Origin: Odontesthes bonariensis
Taxonomy: Eukaryota > Chordata > Actinopteri > Atheriniformes > Atherinopsidae
Assembly: GCF_027942865.1 (NCBI RefSeq)
Contig: NC_134509.1
Location: 27,908,197 to 27,972,196 of the forward strand
Direction of reading: 5' to 3'
Length of the DNA: 64,000 bases
The notes beneath the pieces are model-generated. The model made no database searches and was not told the DNA's origin. It saw only the letters and a list, made by a program, of their open reading frames with translations. Shown here in pieces: positions 44,557 through 53,918 of this stretch; positions within the stretch are counted from its first letter, which is position 1, and each line of letters starts with the position of its first letter. Both the position numbers and the translations under genes were made by a program.

Positions 44557-45497
44557 ATGATGCAAGCACTCGGAGAGGAACACCTGGTCGGAACACTGCT
44601 AAGTCCAACTGGTGAGCAAAATGAAATTAATGTTTTTTCCTTCATATCAATGATTTATTTCATTAGAAATAACTAATTGCCCCAAAATAGGAATATTGTC
44701 TGTTATGGCACTTATAGGAGCCATCACTTTTGTGGATATAAAGGTCGCCGAGACACAAAAATTCCCAAGAGTTTGGCAACATCATTGGTTTACACTGTAA
44801 AGTTTTTGGATGTAGCATAAAGTTGGTCCGCGTTTATTTGAATTCCCGGGAAAAGTGAAGAATGTTATAGCCTAATGGCGGTTTAGTGATTTAAAAAGAA
44901 TGTTATTTTTTGGTCGAGAGCATCTGTTTTGTCCAATTTTGTCTTGCAATTTTAGAAAACAAAATGGCGACTTGAGAGTTTTTTCATAAAATGCTCTGAA
45001 TGCATTTTTTTGTTGTTGTTGGTCACTATGGAAACTATGGAACTATTAAAATAAGCTTTCTGAACGAACGTCCCGGCGTCAACCAGCTGAGTTTATGTGA
45101 TAAATTAAATTTCACTTTGTGGTCTGTTTTTATCAAAATACACAATAATTGGATCTGTTATAAGTGAGCAAACAGATTTTTGTGCCTCCTCTACTCATTT
45201 TTGTACTGATGAAAGTAATTTTATTTTTGTACATTCACCCGGTTGCCGTGTTTTGTTTTGTTTTTTAACTTCTGCCTTCCTTTAAACTTGTTTCATCTGG
45301 GCGTTATGTTGTTTTTCCCTCCAAAAAAAAAAAATGCTTTGGGTTGTTCAAAATGAAGTCCCCTATACTTATGCACTATGTATACTGTTGGTGTTGAACC
45401 AAATACGTTTTATTTCTAAGGTAAGGCAAATTTAAGTGTTTTAACTCTGAGGTGATGGTGCATGCTGCATGTCTGGTACTGGCGTTCTCATCTGCGT

Positions 45498-45541
<44 letters not shown>

Positions 45542-46549
45542 TGTTTATCAAACCGGTTGCAAAGTCGAGTCTTATGTGAGCTTCCTGCATGAATTGTTGC
45601 CTGTCAGAATGTGAAGGTCACTGGCTGGTGTACTTGTTTATGTGTGTGTTTTTTTTCTTCGCTGTTCTCCATGTTTCGTGGTTGTGCTAGAAAAACGTTT
45701 CAAATCCTAAGAATCTGCGTTGTTGGTGGGTTTTTTTTAAGCGTATATATCCTAGAGATGCAGTTCTCAATTTAATCTGCTTCAACCACATAAACATACG
45801 CACACACACACTTCTGATAAACCACTATTTACATGTCGTGTTTCAGCACATCCTTTAAAGAGAAGTACTAAAATATTTGCAATTCAACTTTCTTTCTCGC
45901 AGGTCTTGGCTACATCGGAGAGCGTCCTGCAGCTGAGGGATTCCCCGAGCTGCCCCGCATCATCGATGAAGATGACGGTAACAGTCTCGCTAGCTATGTC
46001 TCCTCAGATGATGAGAATGTGCTGAGAGGTCCTATTGGTGTAGTTTATAATGATGTTGACGTCCCTGACTTCTCTTCTTGGTTGGAAGTCGATTATTATG
46101 AGATTTGGGATTGTGTTCATGGTGCAGAGCACTCTGATACAGATAGCTGTTTCAGTGAGGGCACACTGTACTTGTACTCTGAGGGAGAAGCTTGGTTTGA
46201 TCTAGAGGAAAGCGATGTAGAAGCCTCTGATACAGATAGCTGTACCAGTGAGGGCTCAGTGTACTCGTCCTCTGAGGGAAAGGTTTGTTGGTCTGATCTG
46301 GAGGAAAGCGATGCAGAGGACTCCGATTGTTCCGCTTCTGGCCCTGTAACCTCCAGAAAGAGGAGCAGGGAGGAAAGCGAAGAATCGCAGCCCGATGCCA
46401 AGAGGCCGAGGAAGAGTTGTGAGGAGAGCTTTGGAGAGGAGCAGTTCTCTCCAAAGCCACCTCCCTCAACCTATGGCCTCAGCTTCCCACAGAGTCTAGG
46501 CTGGGATGTTAAGAGGGCGAGATGGGATGACAGCAGCGACTCAGACTAA
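44557..46549 (+). CDS. unrecognised acidic, serine-rich protein, two coding exons
   Basis: I do not recognise this gene. Exon 44557-44611 (MMQALGEEHLVGTLLSPTG) ends in a GTGAGC donor, phase 1. Exon 45903-46549 starts after TTTCTCGCAG with matching phase and continues LGYIGERPAAEGFPELPRII to a stop, giving 233 residues. The middle holds two related copies of SDTDSCxSEGxxYxxSEGxx (x,W)xDLEESD, rich in Asp, Glu and Ser with possible casein-kinase-2 sites. Next comes a basic cluster with two nuclear-localisation-like motifs (RKRSREE and KRPRKS), then a C-terminus reading YGLSFPQSLGWDVKRARWDD. I infer a nuclear acidic protein. An alternative first exon ending ATGG at 44165 would also splice in frame. 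The long clean frame with biased, repeated composition and matching phases supports reality, but no homologue is known to me. Confidence 0.6.
44612..45902 (+). other. intron of the unrecognised gene, with (TG)n
   Basis: GT-AG intron containing a TG microsatellite at about 45493-45541. No other element is seen. Confidence 0.55.
45493..45541. repeat. (TG)n microsatellite
   Basis: About twenty uninterrupted TG units follow a short imperfect lead-in (GCGTGTGTGAG). Confidence 0.9.
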
Positions 46550-47261
46550 AGTTGTCATCCAACGCCTTTCTTTACTGCTCGCTAAATTTTGTTTTCTTAA
46601 ACTTTAGGAGGTAACATTTGAGTCTAGCTGGACTGGTAATGCCTTAGGTAGCGTTTTGCACCAGGGTCTTTCTTTAACGGTCGCTAGATTTTGGAATACA
46701 ATATTTTAGAGCAGTGTTTTACATTGGGCAGGGCTGGCCCAGCCTGCGGTAGCGTCTTGCACCAGGCCAATGTAATGCTGTAATACTAAATGTTATGAGA
46801 ATGTCGTGTGTGTAGTAGGAAGAGGACTCAAATGCAGGGCACAGAAGGCAGGCATGGCAAACAAAGTGAGCTTTAACTATAACTGGTCTGAGCTAATGAA
46901 GACGTCCAGGAATATATAAAAACCACAGGAGAGAGTCAAAGAGTGGCGTTCCAAATAAGTAACGTGGCAGGAAGATGAATGGACAGAGTAGCAAAGCACA
47001 AAAGGACAGGTGCAGACAAAAGAAGAAGACCCAAAACTGATAAGAAATATCATGTGTAGGTTGTTATTCAGGGGCTAACCTAATGTGTATTTATTCAAAA
47101 ATGTAGAATTTCTGATACATATTGACCATTTACTGATAGCATTAGATTTATTTGACCCGTGGATCGGTTATCAAATGTTACGTTCACCTGTCGGTGAGAC
47201 CTCAAAGAGATAAATGACAGCTAGCGAGAGAGTGAGAGACGGGGGGGCAGTGTGTCAGGAG
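46550..47261. other. 3' flank of unrecognised gene; intergenic
   Basis: The stretch includes a repeat-like segment at about 46800-46990 (GAAGAGGACTCAAATGCAGG onward) of a kind often dispersed in fish genomes. No clear polyadenylation signal or gene is seen. Confidence 0.4.
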
Positions 47262-47420
47262 AAAGAGCGGGTCATCCACTAATCAAAGGGTTGGTAGTTT
47301 GATCCCCACATCCTCAAGTTCAGATGTTGAAGTGTCCTTGGGCAAGGCACCCAAACTCTGGTGTTGATGTTGGGTTGGAGTCAGACAACGCGTCAGGGGA
47401 CGAGTGGAAATATTAACGGA
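47262..47420 (+). mobile_element. tRNA-derived SINE-like repeat
   Basis: GGTAGTTTGATCCCC resembles a tRNA B box. It is followed by AAGTGTCCTTGGGCAAGGCA, a body motif common in fish SINEs. The A box is weak and I cannot set exact ends or see a target duplication. Confidence 0.55.
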
Positions 47421-47819
47421 TGTAAAAGATTATGTATGGTTTATAAAACTTGTGTTCTGTTATAAGATGGAATCATCATAATATGTAACGGTGTCGTGGT
47501 CACCTGGTAGTTATCGCTTTGATTGAGTGGTTGCTGCATGTCAGAGAGAAAGAGGGGGACGCACTGAACTCACCTTTGGAATTTTTTAGGCAAAAGATAG
47601 CACTGTGAGCGAGTGTGTTGTGGAGTGTTACAAACCGGTTTATCTGCAGGACTTGGCTTTGTAATTCATTTGCAAACTAGACATAATAGTAAGCATTCTC
47701 TTCACTGCTACCTGTGTCATGTCACAGTCATATAAGTACAGGAAGCTGGAACTGTCTTCACAGGCTAAGTTTCAGGAGGGGGTCCCTCCTTCTGATCCAG
47801 GCCTGATTCAAATCAAAGT
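47421..47819. other. intergenic
   Basis: No gene or recognisable element lies between the SINE-like repeat and the hairpin. Confidence 0.5.
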
Positions 47820-47877
47820 ACTTTATTAATCCTGCGAGGGGAAGTTAAAGGATTTCCCCTCGCAGGATTAATAAAGT
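47820..47877. repeat. perfect 24-bp inverted repeat (hairpin)
   Basis: The arm at 47820-47843 and the arm at 47854-47877 are exact reverse complements, separated by ten bases (GTTAAAGGAT). The arm sequence (CTTTATTAATCCTGCGAGG) resembles the tail common to several fish retroelements, so two oppositely oriented tails may have met here. Confidence 0.9.
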
Positions 47878-50650
47878 GTCCACCTCTGATGTTCCTCTTT
47901 TGTGTGAACACATGTCACGCTGGCCTGAGCCTCTGTGGGCTTCCTGCTGATGGAAGGACCAGCGGGTGACAAAGAAACAACAACTCTGACACCAACGGAG
48001 GACAAACTGGAACACCTGAGCTACCGCAGGTAACGTATTGTGCAAAACAGGTGAGTGCATCATTCCGTCTGACTAATGAACCAAATCTACAGAAATGAAT
48101 GTGTGCTAGCTCACACATGTTGAGTACTTGTGCAGTTTTTCATTTCTTTTCCTGCTGTGTTTTACCGAGGTGATCATGGATGAGAGAAGACTCGAGCGCA
48201 GATCCGAAAGAGAAAGACTGTGGACCCGACATTGCCGTTATACACCCAGGGTTTCCGTGACGACGAGGAGCTCCCAGCCGGATGAGAGAAGCTGATGTTA
48301 AAAAAAAAAAAAGAAATAAAGGAGGACTTGGGGTAGGTCTTTTTTAGTGTCACAAAGTCGTGATTAGATAAAAGGCACATTATATACTGCATTTAGAGGA
48401 TATTAGCTGATATTATAGAAAAAAGTAAAGAAACAAGCTGCTATTTTAAAAACAAAAGATGACAAAATTGTCACAAAGTTATGCTTAAGCTTGAATCAGG
48501 ACTTTCTTTTTGTCTTCCTTGTAGGACCTCACAGTGGACATCCACCAGTCCCAGGAAGCTCCAGCAGCACAGCCGTCCCCTGAACACACTCCAGCACCAC
48601 ATCTGCTCCCAGACACCGGACTATTGATCGGCCCCAGCTGAAACGATGAAAAGCATCCCACACCGAGCCGTACAGATGAAGCCGTCTCCGTGTGTGAAGC
48701 TCCTCACAGACACACAGAGAAGAAGATCTGCTCACCTACACCTGCAGAAATAACACAGTCGAGACAAGACGCAGACAATTGGGACTGAAAGACAACCAGT
48801 GGGACAGTGTTGTTCTTTAAAGACATTATTCGTAAATGATGTGTTTAAAAAAATGTTTGCATTTACATTTTACATGCTGCTTTGGTGCTGGAATCAATAA
48901 AAATGACCCGTTTTTACACTTACCCTCTCCTCTGTTGAATGAAACACCAAACAATAACTTTGCCTCAGAGAACGAGCATCTTCTGATGCAACACTCTTAA
49001 AAGCAGACCCGACAAAGCTTTCTGCAGTCTGTGTCAGACACATAAGGAATATTTTACTTATCTGAATTCTAAATGATCAGCTATAACATTTGATTTAGTC
49101 TTTCTTCTTTGACTAATAGCCTCATTCCACAGATATGACAGAACAAACATGGGAGGCAGTTTACAGTAGATATCATCCTGTTGGTAGAATGCCTTTAAAA
49201 CTCAGAAGAAGCTTTTTTTCTACTAAAGTGCATCAAATTAAATTGTATCATCCAAGAGTCTGTAATTCAACAGGTTTTTCTTCAGGTTTCCTTAACAATG
49301 ACATGACATCACAGCTCTTTCAGCTGCATCATGTGGAAATATTTCAGTTTTTTTTTGCCAGAGGGCTGGCTCAGTCTAATGAATTTATCTGGAAAAATGC
49401 TGTTTAAAACTCCTTAAACCAGCCATCTTCATTTCTGGATATTTGTTATAATAATAATAATAAAAAAAAAAAACGTTTAAAAAGGAAAGAAAAAATATCT
49501 GAAAGGGTTTTAAAGGTTCTCCTTATTTACCTGGATGTGTATGCTCATTGTCCCAGTGCAGAAGCAACTGAATAATAGTGGTACCCTCTAAAACACAATG
49601 GGATGGGTCTCTGGAAGTTAGAGATATGGGCTGAAAAATGCGCTTCTCATCACTGCCGAAGCTGCCGCAAGCTTTTAGTAACTTAAGACAAAGTTACTCA
49701 TCATTTACACATCATTTCTGCTACCACTGCTGTGGCGGCTGCTGACTTTTAAAACAGGGGAAGCCCATATTACGCGTTCAGGGTTGTAGTGGCGCGTGCC
49801 ATCCCAAAGCAGAAGATAGCAAAGTTAAAAAGAATTAGTTATAACATAACTGTGTCTAGTATGACAAGTATGCCCAGCAAATACACAGAAAGAAGATATA
49901 GACTTTGAAAATTCAAATAGCAAAGCCAAAATCAAGTATGATGGAATCTAAGGCCTGTAAATGGCTGGATCTGTGGCTGGATCAGAATCTGTGGAGCATT
50001 TTTCCCTGTCATAATGAATACTTAGAGTTTGATGGTGGTGGTAAGTATTCTTAAAAAAGGTAACATTTGTGAATGGGGAGCATGAATTCTGGAAAGAAAC
50101 AACTAAAAGTATTACAGCACTTTCACAGACAACCAGTCTCTTTCGTATCCGCTTTGGGACTGAAGTTCCAGCGTGCTTCTTTCCGCTTAAAAATTCGGCT
50201 GCCACAGAATCTCTCATGATGGACAAACACTAACTCCAATCATCACCACACAGCCCCTCATATTGACACGCCCACGTCTAATCTACCCCCAGAGACGCCG
50301 AGCAGCCTCGGAAGTGATGAGTTTTTGTCGATTTAGCCAATGATGACCTAGAATTGTAGAAAAAAACTTGACTCTCCCGCCCCCTCCTCGAAGCCGGGCA
50401 GCCCTCGTCTCGGAAGCCTGGCTGTTAGTGGCGGCTTCATAACATGATTTCCTCAGTGAACGGCGGCGATTTCAGAACAAATCACTTCATTAAGCTACAG
50501 GACAACTGTTTTATCGTCAATTTAACATTGAAGATGTAGCAATTTCGCCAGAGAATGGGACAGGCTGTCCGGCGTCCCGTGTTGTCTCTGAATAGCCGCG
50601 GCTGCTGCAGACACATCTGAAACTTCCAACAGAATACTCAATTTGTTACA
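47878..50650. other. intergenic with possible non-coding transcript
   Basis: A small frame at 48176-48295 (MDERRLERRSERERLWTRHC...) and another open segment after a CTTGTAG acceptor at 48525 (DLTVDIHQSQEAPAAQPSPE) are followed by AATAAA near 48897. A weak + strand transcript is possible, but the two pieces do not join into one obvious protein. The GC-richer block 50270-50640 before the minisatellite holds no recognised gene. Confidence 0.3.
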
Positions 50651-52676
50651 GCTGGCTCTGGCTCTCTGGGCTCTGGCTCTCTGGGCTCTCTGGGCTCTGG
50701 GCCCTGGCTCTCTGGGCTATGGGCCCTGGCCCTCTGGGCTCTGGCTCTCTGGGCTCTGGGCCCTGGCCCTCTGGGCTCTGGCTCTCTGGGCTCTGGGCCC
50801 TGGCCCTCTGGGCCCTGGCCCTCTGGGCCCTGGCTCTCTGGGCTCTGGGCCCTGGCCCTCTGGGCCCTGGCTCTCTGGGCTCTGGGCCCTGGCCCTCTGG
50901 GCTCTGGCTCTCTGGGCTCTGGGCCCTGGCTCTCTGGGCTCTGGGCCCTGGCCCTCTGGGCTCTGGCTCTCTGGGCTCTGGGCCCTGGCTCTCTGGCCCT
51001 CTGGCCCTCTGGGCTCTGGCCCTCTGGGCTCTGGCTCTCTGGGCTCTGGGCCCTGGCCCTCTGGGCTCTGGCCTCTGGGCCCTGGCTCTCTGGGCTCTGG
51101 CTCTCTGGGCTCTGGCTCTCTGGGCTCCGGGCCCTGGTTCTCTGGGCTCTGGCCCTCTGGGCCCTGGCTCTCTGGCCCTCTGGGCTCTGGCCCTCTGGGC
51201 CCTGGCTCTCTGGGCTCTGGGCCCTGGCCCTCTGGGCTCTGGCCCTCTGGGCCCTGGCTCTCTGGCCCTCTGGGCTCTGGCCCTCTGGGCCCTGGCTCTC
51301 TGGCCCTCTGGGCTCTGGCCCTCTGGGCTCTGGCTCTCTGGGCTCTGGCTCTCTGGGCCCTGGCCCTCTGGGCTCTGGCTCTCTGGCCCTCTGGGCCCTG
51401 GCTCTCTGGGCCCTGGCTCTCTGGGCTCTGGCTCTCTGGGCCCTGGGCTCTGGCTCTCTGGGCTCTGGCCCTCTGGGCTCTGGCTCTCTGGGCTCTGGGC
51501 CCTGGCCCTCTGGGCTCTGGCTCTCTGGGCCCTGGCTCTCTGGGCCCTGGCTCTCTGGGCCCTGGCTCTGGGCTCTGGCTCTCTGGGCCCTGGCTCTCTG
51601 GACTCTGGCTCTCTGGGCCCTGGCTCTCTGGGCCCTGGCTCTCTGGACTCTGGCTCTCTGGACTCTGGCTCTCTGGACTCTGGCTCTCTGGGCTCTGGCT
51701 CTCTGGGCCCTGGCTCTCTGGGCCCTGGCCCTCTGGGCTCTGGCTCTCTGGGCTCTGGCTCTCTGGGCCCTGGCCCTCTGGGCTCTGGCTCTCTGGGCTC
51801 TGGCCCTCTGGGCTCTGGCTCTCTGGCCCTCTGGGCTCTGGCTCTCTGGGCTCTGGGCTCTGGCTCTCTGGGCTCTGGGCTCTCTGGGCTCTGGGCTCTG
51901 GCTCTCTGGGCTCTGGCTCTCTGGCCCTCTGGGCTCTGGCCCTCTGGGCTCTGGCTCTCTGGGCTCTGGCTCTCTGGGCCCTGGCTCTCTGGGCCCTGGC
52001 TCTCTGGGCCCTGGCTCTGGGCTCTGGCTCTCTGGGCCCTGGCTCTCTGGACTCTGGCTCTCTGGGCCCTGGCTCTCTGGGCCCTGGCTCTCTGGACTCT
52101 GGCTCTCTGGACTCTGGCTCTCTGGACTCTGGCTCTCTGGACTCTGGCTCTCTGGGCTCTGGCTCTCTGGGCCCTGGCTCTCTGGGCCCTGGCCCTCTGG
52201 GCTCTGGCTCTCTGGGCTCTGGCTCTCTGGGCCCTGGCCCTCTGGGCTCTGGCTCTCTGGGCTCTGGCCCTCTGGGCTCTGGCTCTCTGGCCCTCTGGGC
52301 TCTGGCTCTCTGGGCTCTGGGCTCTGGCCCTCTGGGCTCTGGCTCTCTGGGCTCTGGGCTCTGGCTCTCTGGGCTCTGGCTCTCTGGCCCTCTGGGCTCT
52401 GGCCCTCTGGGCTCTGGCTCTCTGGCCCTCTGGGCTCTGGCCCTCTGGGCTCTGGCTCTCTGGCCCTCTGGGCTCTGGCTCTCTGGGCTCTGGGCTCTGG
52501 CCCTCTGGGCTCTGGCTCTCTGGGCTCTGGCCCTCTGGGCTCTGGGCCCTGGCCCTCTGGGCTCTGGCTCTCTGGGCTCTGGCTCTCTGGGCTCTGGCTC
52601 TCTGGGCTCTGGCTCGCTGGGCCCTGGCTCTCTGGGCTCTGGCTCTCTGGGCTCTGGCTCTCTGGGCCCTGGCCCT
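50651..52676. repeat. 2-kb minisatellite, 15-bp unit, nearly adenine-free on + strand
   Basis: The array is built from GGCTCTCTGGGCTCT and close variants (GGCCCT for GGCTCT, GGGCCCT for GGGCTCT, GGACTCT for GGGCTCT), with some shortened units. The + strand has adenine almost only in the GGACTCT variants and one GGCTATGGG near the start. A block with clustered GGACTCT units at about 51563-51800 recurs at about 52012-52260, offset by 449 bases. Long frames are open on both strands because the unit lacks stops; they are not taken as genes. Confidence 0.95.
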
Positions 52677-53918
52677 CGGCTTGCTGTGACCATGAGTGTC
52701 GGTGATGACGATGTAAGGATCTGACTAAGTTAATGAGGAAACCTGGAAACTAAATACTGACTGAGTGATAGGTGAGTGAGTGCAGCTGAGGGGAAAAACA
52801 CAGGTGGTGTGAATGAAGATGATGGCAGAGCAACAGAAACTATGGGGAAAACATGGCAAAACTAAACAAGAACTAAAAACATGAACACAGAAAAACTACA
52901 TTGTATGGGTGGAAAACCTCCTAAACCCACAAACTCTTTCACCATCCATTCATTTCCTCAGATGAAAGTAATTCCTGCAGAGGAGCTCTCTTCAACTTCC
53001 TCTCGTGGATGTCCACTGCAGATTTAAATTTTTCACCCTGAGATTTGCTTCACGTTAGGACAACTACTTGCAACATTGCCTGTACTGTCACCCTCTGCTG
53101 TCACTGTGCACCCTGGTTTATTCACTTCCATCATGAAAATGTTGATTCCACTATATGGAAATGTATTTTATTCACATTTTCCTTTCTGCAGCTTTTCAAA
53201 AGGCCACCTAAGATTTGCTTTGCGAGGGAATGGAAACTGTACCTGTATGTGTCCTTCTCTTTGCCTGTTTTATTGGATGCTCTGTTATCAACACTAGCCT
53301 TTGGGCGCTTTATTTCTCTGGATGGCCTCTCATCAGCAGGTTTGAAGAGATGTAACAGCATTGAATAAAATATCTACTTATTTAAAAATACTATTAGAGA
53401 CAGTGAGGTTTAGCCATTGTTTATTGACTGACAAATCTACAACCATTTGCAGAATGCATCTTCACACAGCAACACATTCCCTGCACAACGTGTTATTAAT
53501 TTAACAATAAATACATTGAATTAATAACATTTTAATCACATTGTAGAAGTGTGTGCATTACAATTTTCTGTAGGGTCTCTGTATGCATACTGAATACAGC
53601 ACACAATGTACATGCATCATGATGTGGTTCTTTGTTGTCACACAACAAGCGCATCATGAGAAAGGCTGACTTTTTGAATGCTTCGAAGCATAAAACCGTG
53701 GAATCCACAAAGTAGAATTAAAGAAATACTTTAACAAGGCTTTAAAATGTCAGCAAAGGAGTGTATCACCGGGCTGGACTTTGCTTCTGATCCCCACTTT
53801 TCCCCCCAACTTTTGGATAGTAACAGTCAAACTGAGGAGGATGAAATTTGGCGGGATGCAACAATGCTGTCCACTCTTTGCTCAGAGATGACTGTAGGCA
53901 GCAGAAATTTGTCAGAGC
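52677..53918. other. intergenic and inferred hmox2 3'UTR
   Basis: After the minisatellite, 52700-52910 is A-rich and resembles dispersed fish repeat sequence. On the minus strand, AATAAA at 53425-53420 may end hmox2 transcripts. A + strand AATAAA lies at 53364-53369 with no gene attached. Confidence 0.45.
53420..53425 (-). promoter_or_regulatory. possible hmox2 polyadenylation signal
   Basis: AATAAA on the hmox2 strand, about 490 bases after the stop codon. Confidence 0.45.

Noticed and set aside
46019..46549. Starting the unrecognised protein at 46019
   Set aside because: That position is a GTG codon inside an exon whose frame is open back to an acceptor at 45902, so the start must be in an earlier exon.
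50643..52724. Long open frames (650-690 codons) on both strands over the minisatellite
   Set aside because: The 15-bp unit has no stops, so overlapping frames stay open on both strands. The minus frame slips between REPEP, RAQRA and ESQSP repeats as units shift, showing no frame is conserved.
53045..53368. 107-codon + strand frame before hmox2
   Set aside because: No motif is recognised, and the AATAAA overlapping its stop is likely chance in AT-rich sequence.
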